A DNA stretch of 49,872 nucleotides. It comes from Rhizopus sp. PT2906 (taxonomy: Eukaryota; Mucoromycota; Mucoromycetes; Mucorales; Rhizopodaceae). A program made the translations under genes and the position numbers. The stretch spans positions 1-49,872 of the forward strand of contig JAMYHX010000317.1 in assembly GCA_025529335.1 (NCBI GenBank), in the 5' to 3' direction. How positions within the stretch are numbered: position 1 is the first letter of the stretch; every line of letters starts with the position of its first letter. This document shows positions 22,481-33,349 of the stretch, in pieces. The notes under the pieces are model-generated. The model searched no databases. It saw only the letters and a list, made by a program, of their open reading frames with translations, and was not told the origin of the DNA.

Positions 22481-23266
22481 TAGATATTCGAAAACTGTGC
22501 AACAACAGACTTCTTAATTGTTGTATTAACGGCCTTGGCTTCGGTAATAAGACCTTGAACCTCTTTGCTGACATTATTAACACCTGATTGAGGTTTGTTT
22601 CCTAGTTGACTAGATGATTCAGTTTGCAGTTGCTCTTGTATGTATATATATATATTTATATTTATATAGAGCTCGAGTTTATTAATCAGGGAGCAGCTGC
22701 ACGATTATCAGGAAAGGCGAGACATCTGGTGCAATCGACAAGTGTGGCGAGAAAGGTTTAGGACCTACCTTTGGCAGTTAATTGGTTGAATTAAAAAAAT
22801 GATATTGAATCCTAGAAATATCTGAAGTGGTAGGTTTGTTGTGTCCGAACATAATTCATGTTTATTGAAACTAAGGAAGTTACCCTTACAATAACACTTA
22901 CTAGTACATATCATTTCTTGATTCAGATGTCACAGTAGTAAAGACTAGCAAAACCCTTAATTAAACTACTCTACCCCAGAGCAACTGTTAGACCTACGTC
23001 AACTATAATCCCACAGTAAACTTGAATAGTATAAATAAGAACCACTCTTTATCAATAAAAGAATTAATTCAGTCTTACTGTATCTTATCGTCTCTTATTA
23101 CTTTTTATATTATCACAAGCGCCTCGCCATTGTCTAAACACCATTGGGCATCTGCTGAAATCTTTTTCTTCTTTTCTTTTGATGTTTTACAGGCACTACC
23201 TCTACCTATTACCTATGATGTCGCCCAACAAAGCTTTTCAATGTGTAGTGCCAAGCTAAACATGAG
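22481..23266. other. Repeat-rich intergenic
   Basis: A reverse-strand open stretch (about 22636-22483) reads like protein (GVNNVSKEVQGLITEAKAV) but I cannot assign it; it abuts the LINE fragment. An AT repeat lies at about 22640-22665. The rest, including an open frame without ATG at 23022-23273, is not interpretable. Confidence 0.3.
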
Positions 23267-23490
23267 TTTATAAAAGATCTTATTTTGCTTCTTTTCAGGA
23301 AGAAAGAGATAAAACGAAATGTTGTTATTTATTCTAGTTTTATGTTGTCAGTTTGATCAATAAAGATGCAAGAACACGTATAATTATGATGACATCGTAT
23401 TTTATTTTAGAGAGAGTGAACTGGACAAGCCTTAGGTTGGACAGAGACTTTGGTAATGTGAAGTTGTATAGTGACAACATAGGTAGCGCC
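23267..23490. repeat. Dispersed repeat, copy A
   Basis: This aligns along its length with 45031-45226 in the same orientation: both start with TTTATAAA, share GAAGAAAGAGATAAAA-like and TTTTATGTTG(T/C)CAGTT blocks, then AGCCTTAGGTT, AGACTTTG and a final GGTARCGCC. Identity is interrupted by small indels. It is non-coding and may be a solo LTR or MITE-like element. Confidence 0.7.
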
Positions 23491-23724
23491 CCAAGGAAGC
23501 GCCCGTAGCATTAGCCTATTTTCTGGGTGCTTGTAGTATTAGCCATCCCCTTATACCCTCGTTACTTAAGGGGACTTAAAATTGTAATCTCTATATATGG
23601 GCCAATACTGTAAGCCATTAGAAGCCACCCTAACTGCTATAACTGAAAATTAATTCACAATGATAATAATAAAGAATACTGTGTTTATTTGATAACGCAA
23701 TAAACATGTCTTTTACCTTATGTG

Positions 23725-24599
23725 TCAGCCTTTATAAGACTATCTCTCAAAGTATTGAGGTACTTCTTTCGCAAATGCAAGAGGTTGTTGATATCTTTCC
23801 AGAGAAATGTGTCATGAAGTGGAATGTTGGAAAGCTGTATAGTCCTAAGAGCCAACATATTTAAAAAGAAAGTAGAACAGAAGAGTAGATAGACTGATAC
23901 TCATACTAGTGAATAATGTTGAAGAGGACTACCTCCATAATATACAAAGGCTGATGCTAAATGTTGGTAGGATGGTTCCTGAAGAAAGAATAAGGACGAG
24001 ACAAATAAAAGCCGATCAAATCAATATAGAGTGTATTCCTTATATGATTACAGAAAGTGGCACACCTGGAGTTTACCTAGTCCAGTCGTTCAGCAATATA
24101 GAATTTCAACATGAAATCACTGTACTGAAAAGCGAAATGAAGAGCTGCGCCTATAACGATTTCAGGTACAATAACATTGCTTGCAAGCATATGTATCTGC
24201 TCAATCTTTTGCATGCTGGAATAGCTCCTTTCAAAGGTAAATTGCAATGTGTATATATTTGTAAATAACTTATACTAAAACCTACTTTCATTTATAAGAA
24301 CATATTGTATCATTTGAGCAAGTAAACTCAATTGTTCAAGTTGATGCTATTAACATTGCTGCTGAAAACAGAGTTTTTTTGTTACAGAACATTCTTCAAT
24401 GTCCCAAGATAATCTAACAGCTGAGATCGCCAATCTCCTTGCTGCTTATCGCTCTTATAGAGAAAATCCTTACCGTTTAACAGATGAGCAAATAGCGAAT
24501 ATAAGATTGGATGAAGAGCTGATTCTGTTTGCAATTGATGAAAATAATAAGAAGCAATGCAACAAACCAAAGTTTCTCGACCCAAAGACGATAAAATAA
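23725..24599 (+). pseudogene. SWIM zinc-finger protein remnant, transposase-associated
   Basis: The best segment, about 23880-24236, reads RRVDRLILILVNNVEEDYL, LMLNVGRMVPEERIR and YLVQSFSNIEF, then SCAYNDFRYNNIACKHMYLL. The last is a SWIM-like pattern (Cys, DF, Cys-x-His), although the usual first CxC reads CAY. SWIM domains follow MULE-type transposases and related proteins. A donor at 24237 can join two phase-matched acceptors (after 24298 or after 24387), the second leading into an open frame 24388-24599 (LTAEIANLLAAYRSYRENPY). Upstream of 23880 the frame needs an intron or is broken (TAG before NRRVDR). No transposase catalytic domain is visible. It could be a partial domesticated gene, but decay is more likely. 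Confidence 0.45.
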
Positions 24600-25076
24600 A
24601 GACATGGTTTATTTTCCTTTAAAGTTAAAGTCGACGGTATAAGTAAATCGGAAAAAAGAACATTGTAATCAGCATCATCATTGCTAAGATTTCTTATTGG
24701 TGCTGGTAATACAATTGGTGAACAACAAAGGAGAAAATACAAGTGAAATCAGAGTATTGGTAGACTGCAGAGTTAGGCTTTTCCATGATAGTGGATCTTA
24801 ACTCTGCAGAGAGATCTTTCCGTATGGCTTGACTAAGAGACACTACAATTGATTTGACTTGGTATTTCACTGATCCAGCACTTGTTTCAACTTACTCTGG
24901 ATCTGTTTCTTCGTTTAGTGTCTCCTTTACCGCGTCAATTAGGTTGCCAAAATTATCGTGTAATTAGCTTTTATATAATGAGAGAACATTTAGCTTTAAG
25001 CATTTGGCAATGTTGCCTATACAATAGCGACTGTGATATGTCTCGAATATATAAGGAAGTGATAAGGGAATTTGTA
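24600..25076. other. Intergenic
   Basis: No gene recognised. An open frame at 24882-25082 lacks an ATG start and family features. Confidence 0.3.
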
Positions 25077-25226
25077 AATTAAGACGAAAGAAAGAAGGCT
25101 TATTATTACAAACAGTGTCTTTTTATATATGAAAGCATGAATTAATCGCAGCCAATGAGAATTGAGCATGTCGCGTCATATAAGGATAACATGGATTGTT
25201 GTCAGCTTCATTCTTAGAGTATAGAT
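25077..25226. repeat. Dispersed repeat, copy C
   Basis: This aligns with 39701-39860 in the same orientation: both start AATTAAGACGA, then share ATTATTACA, GCATTAATCGCA-like and CAATGAGAATTG blocks, a GTC(G/A)CG-like part, GATAA and a final TATAGAT. Non-coding. Confidence 0.6.
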
Positions 25227-25997
25227 TTATAGTAATCTCATATGACAAGAATATTTTACTATTCTTCGCTTACCCATTAAATTGAGAATGAAGGAAGAAA
25301 AAAGAAGATAAACAATATATTGTTTATTAGTCTTTGACGTTTGAGTGACCTTTGATAGATCAACGTTTAATTTTATCAAAAATGATTTATTGAATATGTT
25401 TATTGATCTCACTTCTAAGACTCTGAAGGTTTATTTATCATAATCAATTAGTAAAAACGCTTTAAAAAGGAGAGTATATTCAGCAGGCGACAGTGGCTCC
25501 TGAAATACGTGACCAGAGCAAAACAAGCAGTTGTCTATTCTTCAGATCAACTCTTCTATTTTCTAGAAGTTTCGCAGTGTCTTCAAAGGAGATGTTTTGA
25601 TTGCTGGATATCTTTTTAATTTCACTGTAAATTACATTTCTTTTGCTGAAGAAATGCGACTCTGTTTGATCTTTTTTCTATGCTGTTCCATGCAATTCTT
25701 TTAGCTGTTATACTTATAAATCCCTACTGGATCGTCTTAAAATGCTCAGACGAGCAGTTTATAATATCTGAGTATTATTTTTCTGTATCTCTATCTGACT
25801 AGGTGACTCATAAAATGACTAGGATAAGAGTGAGACGACTGGTAATTTTTACTGTTTACATTTGTCTAGAAAGCTTTGGACGACTGTCTGTTTTAAATAT
25901 CAAATGCCCAACGTTCTTAATTTAAGTTGGTTTTATGTTATCTAAAAAAGAAAGAGAGAGTAAGAAAGTTTATTTGTTCTAAAATGAAAAAAGGACA
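25227..25997. other. Intergenic
   Basis: No gene, RNA or repeat recognised; AT-rich. Confidence 0.3.
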
Positions 25998-26644
25998 CTA
26001 GTCATGTTGAGCATAAAGCGCAACAGGCAAAGTTTGATAGAGTTGACCCTTTTCGCTATCCGGTTGAATGGGACCGGCTGCCTTATATTTCTTGAAAGGA
26101 CTTTGGACGATCATGAAGGGAACAGATTCATAAACACAGTGAGTGGGTGTACCAGGATAGTTAACCATGATACGGTAATGATAGTATCCAGTGACATCCT
26201 TGACGGCAAGAGGGAAGCTTGCAGATCCTCTGTTGCCTTCGACGACCAAAGCTACAAGTAAAAGAGTTAAAGCCTGATCTTGAACTTTACTAGATACTTA
26301 CGGATGTTTTCTCCGATAACATATTGATTGTGTTGAGTAGAGTTGAGAATACGAATACGGGTAATAGCGTCAGGCTTAAATCCTTTGATATCTTGATCAA
26401 TCGACCAGTGAAGTTGCTGAAGGGAATTGACTTCGAAGACTTGACCAGGAGCAGTAGGATAGTCAATCTGAAAGCCAACGCAATAGTCGGGGTTTACACG
26501 AGGAGGGTTATAACCATAGAGCATCAGGGCTTCTCCCGTTTCTGCTCTACTGTCAAGCTCATGGGCAACGGTATTACCAACATTTGCTACAGAAGCAGTA
26601 GCGTAGGCTACAAGGGCAGATAAGAAGAGGACTGGGTAATACAT
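25998..26644 (-). CDS. Secreted Kre9/Knh-like cell-surface protein
   Basis: Two reverse-strand exons (26644-26302, 26251-25998) encode 198 residues. The N-terminus MYYPVLFLSALVAYATA is a typical signal peptide. The mature part resembles the immunoglobulin-like Kre9/Knh1 N-terminal fold: PGQVFEVNSLQQLHWSIDQD, ITRIRILN, VIGENIPLV, a glycine turn, GYYHYRIMVNY, and a final SVPFMIVQSP corresponding to the usual SGPFxI ending. Such proteins act in or on the fungal cell wall. The start at 26644 was chosen over 26695 because that upstream ATG directly abuts TATAAA (reverse strand, about 26697). No GPI signal is seen at the C-terminus. The family assignment is by eye. Confidence 0.65.
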
Positions 26645-27036
26645 GTCGAATTGGAAGAAATAGTATGTTAATACTGCAAAAAGAATGCCCTTCATTTATA
26701 ACATTATTGATTTCAAATATAACCAGAATGCGCTTTTTTGAATGCTAAAAAAAGGACAATAAAAGGTAATCTAAAACCAAAGTTTTGCCTTGGATATAAG
26801 AAACAGAGGATTAGACATATTCTTAATACCCTATCCAATGATATTCTTTCTTCTTTTTCTTCTTGTTGCTAAAACTACTATACCTATGCAAATGATGCAT
26901 TCAAAATGAGCCATTGTCGCATATTTACAAAATTTATAATGCAATTTGTACATCTATGCGCGATATTTTTAAATGAAACGGTAATTCAAATTTGACAATA
27001 ATAGAGTGCAGAACAAAGTCCCAGACTTGATTTATT
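26645..27036. other. Divergent intergenic region
   Basis: This separates the secreted protein and COG3, which are transcribed away from each other. A TATAAA for the reverse-strand gene lies near 26697-26702. No other element recognised. Confidence 0.35.
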
Positions 27037-28612
27037 ATGATTTCTTTGGAAGAATGGGAAGAAAAGACAAAACTGACAGAAGTACAGAAACAGGCTGTAC
27101 ATGATATTCAAGAAGCTTGTTTAGATTTACCTCTTCCTTCATCTTGGGTAAACAGCAGTAATAGAACAGTAATACAGATATGCTTACCTTGTTTAAAAAG
27201 TACTTTGAAAAGGTTTCTGCTGCGACTACTCCACCATTGATCAAAAAGACTCCTTCGACCGCAGACTTACTCGCATCAGCCAAAGTGACAACAGATGGTA
27301 TTGACACATTACAGTCCTTTTTTGATTGGTTTGCCAATATTGAAAGTGAAATGGACCAAGAAGATGTCTATCGTGATCATCTTCAAAAGGTTCAACATTA
27401 CCGACAAGCATGCATCGTACTTCTTGATCATCTTCAGCAGACTCGTCAAGCATTAGAGATACTCGAGAAAGACTATGCATTTGTATCAGAAAAGACAAGT
27501 ACGGTGCAGGCAGCATGCGAATCAATTCTCAAGGATCAGGAAAGGTTGACGCGTATCGCAGACGAATTATCTCAGCGATTGGACTATTTTAATCATCTTG
27601 AGGTGGTAGCAAGGTTACTGAATACACCTGGAGAGAACGTCTGCTTAGATACTGAATTTATACCCGCTCTCAGCAAACTTGAGGAGTGTATCGAATACAT
27701 GAACCAGCATGTAGGTGTTTTTTTTATATTGAATATTCTGTTCTTATCATTTTATTAGCCTCAATACAAGGATGCCGAATTGTATTTTATGCGATTCAAA
27801 CAGTACATGACAAAAGCAATGACGCTTATCAAAATGTATGTTGTTTCAACTATAAAAAGCTTAGGTCAAGAGATTTCCAAACAGAACAAGGTTTAATAAT
27901 AGAGATGATTTAAAAATAGACTTCTTACCCTTTATGCATCATAGGATGCATCTATTACCATAGGCAAACAGACGACGACATGCTATGTGAGATTCAGAGT
28001 GATCGCACCTACTATCAAATCGTTAACAAGCCAGATTGAAAAGCGAGCTCAGGACTACCAGTCTCTCTATGACGATATCCTTTACACCTATGCTCAAACA
28101 CGACAGCAATTAATTGTACCTATCATAACACGCAAACTGCATGAATCATCAGATATGGATTTACTTCAACTTGCAAAGAATGGTTGTGCCTATATGATGA
28201 ACCTATGCTCTGATGAACTTGTGTTATTTTATAGTTTATTTCAGCCATCTTATGATAACCAGTTATAGTAAGTTTATAACATAAAAAGTAAGACGCTTAC
28301 TAACCATCATATTAGCCAATATTTAGAAACATTAATAAGTCATTTTTATAATTTTATTTGGCCAAGGATTCATCGTGAAAATGATACAACTGTGCTTTCA
28401 GAATTATGCAACATATTCTCCATGTATGTTATGCAAGATAAGCAGCATTACGGTAAGTGGGGATATAGGCCCCATTTTATGATATATCCTCATTATTACC
28501 CTTACTAGACGAATATGAAAACAAAAAACTAAAGTTTGGCAGTTTAATACATCGCTTGTTGAGCAATACTCAAGCAAAATTGGCAGCCAAGTTACCAAAC
28601 ATCGCACAATAA
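27037..28612 (+). CDS. COG3: Conserved oligomeric Golgi complex subunit 3, C-terminally short
   Basis: Six exons (27037-27147, 27201-27710, 27759-27890, 27945-28267, 28316-28452, 28509-28612) encode 438 residues. The Sec34 domain is clear: HYRQACIVLLDHLQQTRQALE, YAFVSEKTSTVQAACESIL, IADELSQRLDYFNHLEVVARL, DTEFIPALSKLEECIEYM. Exons 4 and 5 continue into the middle of COG3 (YVRFRVIAPTIKSL, ARNGC-like AKNGCAYMMNLCSDE, ETLISHFYNFIWPRI). COG3 is a core subunit of the COG tether for retrograde Golgi vesicles. The family is usually near 800 residues, but here a TAA stop follows LLSNTQAKLAAKLPNIAQ and no later exon is found before the next gene. Either the C-terminal half has been lost or the gene is a truncated copy. 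Confidence 0.85.
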
Positions 28613-29292
28613 GAAATACTACCAACCACTTATAATCAAATCACTCTATCAAATAAAGAGTGTCCAGTCATCATTCCATGACAAGCAAACAAACAAGCAA
28701 AAAGAGAGAGATAGAGAGGGAGAAAAGCGACAGCTTGAAATGGGTTAAATTTCTTAAATGATAATAATAATGGATATAGGCCCTTTCGAAATGCAACAGT
28801 AACAACTTGTTAAAATCATTCCAGTTTTAACTTGAATTTAAACGAATTTTAGAACGAAAAAAGCGAGAACCTCGACTTTATCATGTTAACAAAGGAAAGC
28901 TGATCGCCCTTTCTGTTTACCGCCACTATTGAAATGTAATGGGAAGATAGCCACACCTATCCTTTCAATTGAACCTTTTTAAGGAGCTCGTCCCCTCTTA
29001 CTTGATAAGGCATTTCCCCTTTCTCCTTTTATTTTTGATGGAGAGTTCAAGGTTGCATCCTAGATATTGAGTACAAGAATTGATAGTTTATGGATCTGAT
29101 CAGGAAGAACATAAGAAGCCGTTCATGCTACTTTATATAGATGAATCAGCAGTTTGCGACCGGAGGTTGAGCAGAAAGCTGCCGATGGTTGTCCGTGTAA
29201 AAACTATATTATAAATAGGAGTACACCATTTACTGTTACTATTCATCTCTCTCTTCTTTTTTTTTTCATTTTCTTTTCTCTTTTTACTTTTC
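28613..29292. other. Intergenic between COG3 and the CNNM-type gene
   Basis: No trace of the missing COG3 C-terminal half was seen on either strand. A pyrimidine-rich leader (29246-29292) precedes the next start codon. Nothing else recognised. Confidence 0.4.
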
Positions 29293-30964
29293 ATGCTATT
29301 ACTTTCTTTATTGTTATATCCAGTATTTGCTCTTGCAGCAGATGATAATGAATCAAAACAATTGAATGTTAGATCAATCGAGTTTTGGAGTCAAATCATT
29401 GCTATTTTATTTCTTGTATTGCTAAGTGGAATTATTGCCGGTAAATAAATCACGATATATTTTCATCTAAAATTTTATGTTTATCAATATTGCACGTAGG
29501 ATTAACCTTGGGCTTGGTAAAGAAACAGTCGTGTATATATATATGTAAAGTGGTATTGACTTCTATATAATGTAGATGTCACTCGATACCACTAATCTCA
29601 AGATACTCCAACTTGCTGGTACACCAAAGCAACAAAAATATGCTACACGTATCCTGCCCATTCGTAAGAACGGGCACATTCTGCTGACGACTCTATTGTT
29701 AACCAACACCGTGCTTAACGAGACATTGCCGATCCTATTTGATGGCATTTTCTGCAAAGGTAACACTAGATCGAACCCTATCTTTTTTCATGCATGTCTG
29801 TAATTTATTAATTTGGGATGAAATATGTACTTTCCAGGATTTATGTCTGTCATTGCATCCACAGCATTACTTGTTATGTTTTCAGAAATCATACCACAAG
29901 CCATCTGTTCAAAGCATGGATTGGCCATTGGTGCTCTCTTTGCCATTCCTGTACGTATCTTGATTGCTATCTGGCTCATCATTTCGTGGCCTATATCCAA
30001 ATGCCTAGACTGGATGCTGGGACCACACAATGGGTTCTCATATACAGTATCAGGTAACTGACATATAAATCAAAAGAACTTTTCTTTTTAACAAGATCTT
30101 TAGAGCTCAAAGCCTTGATACATCTCCATGATATGACGAAAAGCCATTCTGGATGCCTCAAGCACGAGGTTTCTACTATACTTCAGAATGTTTTGACCAT
30201 GCAAGAGCAGACAGTCGATCATCTCATAGGTTCTGACAATAACTTGTTGCTCATACCTTCAGATACAATATTGAGCCAGAGCTTAGTCTCTGAGTACATC
30301 AGTCACGGGTATTCTCATATGTTGGTATGTGAGCCCAAGGGGTCACCCATGGAGGAGGATAGCGTCATTGGCGTCATCGCGCTTACCGTAAGTAACCATT
30401 GATTTTACATCTTGCCAATTTGTCATTGAAAACAAAGTTTATGATATAGAATCTACATAAAGAAGAGGCCTATTCAAATCCTGTGGGCAATATGAAGCTC
30501 GACCCTTATATGAAGATAGGCTCATCTACACCTATTGCAGATCTGTTACTTCAAGTAGTAGAGAGGTATAAAACGGCCATTACCAAATAAACAAAAGTCC
30601 TGATTTTAGAATTTCTCCTTTTAGAAAACATGATCAAGTCATTCTCGTATACCGGACGGAGCAAGACATTGAAATGGTAAAAATGAAACGAGCCGTAAAA
30701 TCGACTGCATCAGACACACCCAGTCATAAACGATCTATACGTTGCCGCTTAAAAAGGTGTTTTGGATGTACATGTCAGGCATGTAGTGAAGAAAGAATAA
30801 CGACAGAAGAGGAAAAGACGATCGATAATTCCATAATAAGTGCGCCCACGACCATTGATATCGAGCTTCAGCCTGGTCTTGTTGGTATGGTCACAGTTCA
30901 TGACATATTGTGCCATATGTTGCTTATAGATCGGCATGATAAAAAAATCCATGAACATATTTAA
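29293..30964 (+). CDS. MAM3: Mam3/CNNM-type membrane protein (DUF21 plus CBS pair)
   Basis: Seven exons (29293-29440, 29500-29516, 29576-29759, 29838-30053, 30104-30387, 30450-30565, 30625-30964) encode 434 residues. After a signal-like N-terminus and the segment WSQIIAILFLVLLSGIIAG comes the CNNM hallmark GLTLGLMSLDTTNLKIL, then LLTTLLLTNTVLNETLPI and VMFSEIIPQAICSKHGL. The second half holds the cytosolic CBS pair, with VGMVTVHDILCHML near the end. CNNM/Mam3 proteins handle divalent cations (Mg, Mn) at plasma or vacuolar membranes. Exon 2 is a 17-nt microexon coding for the invariant GLTLGL motif, so it cannot be skipped without destroying the protein. Between the CBS halves lies a basic Cys-rich insert (KRCFGCTCQACSEE). 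The protein is shorter than yeast Mam3. Confidence 0.9.
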
Positions 30965-31048
30965 AAATAAGTGGTTGTCTAAATAATGTCATTATTAAAT
31001 AAAAAATATCTATTTATTCAAGGCATAAAACACGGCTTTATGTATTTA

Positions 31049-33349
31049 CTAATTTCCATAGCCGTAAAAGTTGTATTTGGACCAATCAACGGGGGTATTT
31101 ATCAACTCTGATGGTACTGGCTTAGCGTGTTGCTCAAAGTCGTCTCCCGGTACTTGGTGACCAACTTCACCAGAAGGCTTAGGGATCAAGTTATACAACT
31201 TGTGATACTCTTCAGGAATATGGCTCGTCCTTTCTTGTCTCTTGTGCAAGTTTTGGATAATGGTTTGGTCGCTCTTAATAGCATGAACCTTGGTGCGCGT
31301 GATGTTTGAAATGAAATGTTCACCGATCTGGGGTATCTCATTTGCTAAGTTATAGTAAGGTAAGCATTCTTCAAATTTGACTTTTCTGAATTGAGTGTAG
31401 TGAGCATCGTATTTATGATGTAAGGCATCCTTGAGTGTCTTTACTGAATGATCATCAGGATGAAGGATTCTCCAAGGATCACGGCATGATTCTGCGCGGC
31501 ACGATTTAAGGACGACAAGAAGAGCATCAAGGCGGTTGGTAAGCTGAGTGCTTTCAGACGTGTACAAGTTATGCATCTCATAGGGGTCTTTCTTCAAATC
31601 GTACAGTTCGTGTTCTCCAGTGCACCAGACAGCATACATGTAGTTGTAATCTTCAGAGATAACGCGGAGTGTTTTATATAAATTAGGACCATGAGGAGCG
31701 CCTGTGATAATTTCGTCAATCACGTTATCCCCCCAAAATTCCACGGCAAAGCTTTCTTTTGAAATCGGCTTTCGGTGATGTTTGAGTTTATGAGTGACAG
31801 GAATCACACCTCCATCAACCCAATCAGGTACAATCTCGTCTCCGTTAGCTAAGGCAAGGAATGTGGATGCCAAATCATGATGAGAGCTGACTACATCACT
31901 CACCTTGCCTTTGGGTACGCCAGGACCACGCACGATAAAAGGTACGCTAGAGAATAAATGTGGCTAGTCAAGCATAGGTCAACCCTTACTTCTTTGGTTA
32001 GTCTTACTTTATATCTTCTTCTATGTTGGTGCATTTGCCAGGATAAGATCGATGTTGCCCAAGGTGATATCCATTGTCAGAGCTATAAAAGACGTAGGTA
32101 TTGTTTAACTTTCCTTGTCTTTCCAATTCTTCAAAGACAGTGCCAACCATTTCGTCTACTGCCTGTAAGGAACGTAAACGGTCTCTGTAGGCTTCATCAA
32201 TCTCATCAATCTCGGTCTGGTTTAGTCTTTCAAGGTGCTTCCAATACGAAGCCGTTTTTGCTTGCTTGCTAGGGTTGAAATGAGCTGTTCGAGGGACTAA
32301 GCAGAGTAAAAGATAAGAGCACATCACTTATTAAAGAAAGACGTACTTACTTTTAACGTCTTTAAAGAGATGAGCATGACGAGCGGCAGGTACGGCATTA
32401 CTAGTTGATATGTTACCAGGGCCGTGGATTATAAATTGTGCATGAGGAGCCATGGGGGCAACTGTTTGAAGAAGCATGTCAGTTAAAGTTCTTACATGTG
32501 CCCTGAATGCCACTTACCCCACAAAAAGAAGGGATCTTCGGAACTTTCGAGTCGCTTCAAAGCTGCACGTGTCTTGGCGTGAATGATGTCTGTCTGGTAG
32601 GCATCCTTATAGAAAACGGGAGCTTCGCCGTTTTTAGAAAAGACAGCAGTGTTATACACGTATGTGTAAGGGTCCACCAATTGATCTTTATAAATATGAG
32701 AACTCAAACATTTCTGTGTACGACAAACTATGGTTACCTTGATAATTAAATCTGTAAAGGTTAAGTTGTCAGTTGTGCAAGACATTGATTACTTTGTATA
32801 ACTTACCCTTTTGGTGTTGGCTTGTTGTAGTTGTTAACAGAATACTGATTCATGAGTTTACCAATATAGTTTGTGTTGTAGCCAGCCTAAGGTAAAGACG
32901 ATATAAGCCTGATATTCTTCATTGATATGCATTATGTTACTTTTTGCAACCAAAGAGGTAAATAGTCGTCACCAAGTCTGAGTTCATTAAATCTACCGTA
33001 TCCACCATAAGGAGCGGATACATCGGTGATGCTGTCATAATGTTAACTATCGTCACTGGTACCAATGACCAACTTACTTTGTGTTATGTGCATATTGTCC
33101 TCGGAGTAAGCCGACACGACTAGGACAGCAAATAGAAATAGTGGCATAATGGTTTCTATGAAGAGTACCTTCTTTGACCAGATATTTTTGCACATTTGGC
33201 ATATAATCTAGAGATTTGAGCTGGTAGTCTTGATCATCCGTAAAGATAAATACGATGTTAGGCTTGCTATCCTCTGCCTTTGCAGCATCGCCAACTAAGA
33301 CCAAACCGAATAATGCAGCTAACCCTAAACTAAGAGATGAAAGTCTCAT
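31049..33349 (-). CDS. Secreted sulfatase (arylsulfatase family)
   Basis: Eight reverse-strand exons (33349-33078, 33031-32941, 32886-32807, 32751-32738, 32685-32518, 32461-32351, 32296-32008, 31946-31049) encode 640 residues. A signal peptide (MRLSSLSLGLAALFGLVLVG) precedes the sulfatase fold. Metal ligands lie in VFIFTDDQD (Asp38/39), and Cys74 of CCPSR is the residue converted to formylglycine. FLWVAPMAPHAQF, YVFYSSDNGYHLGQHR and VPFIVRGPGVPKG complete the active site. The enzyme hydrolyses sulfate esters outside the cell or in the secretory pathway; the arrangement resembles choline- or aryl-sulfatases of fungi, and the substrate is unknown. Exon 4 is a 14-nt microexon encoding FNYQ, needed to join PTPKG to DQLVDPYTY. 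The gene is convergent with the Mam3-like gene (84 bp apart). Confidence 0.92.

Noticed and set aside
23022..23273. Forward open frame next to repeat copy A
   Set aside because: No ATG near its beginning, low-complexity hydrophobic composition, and it runs into the dispersed repeat.
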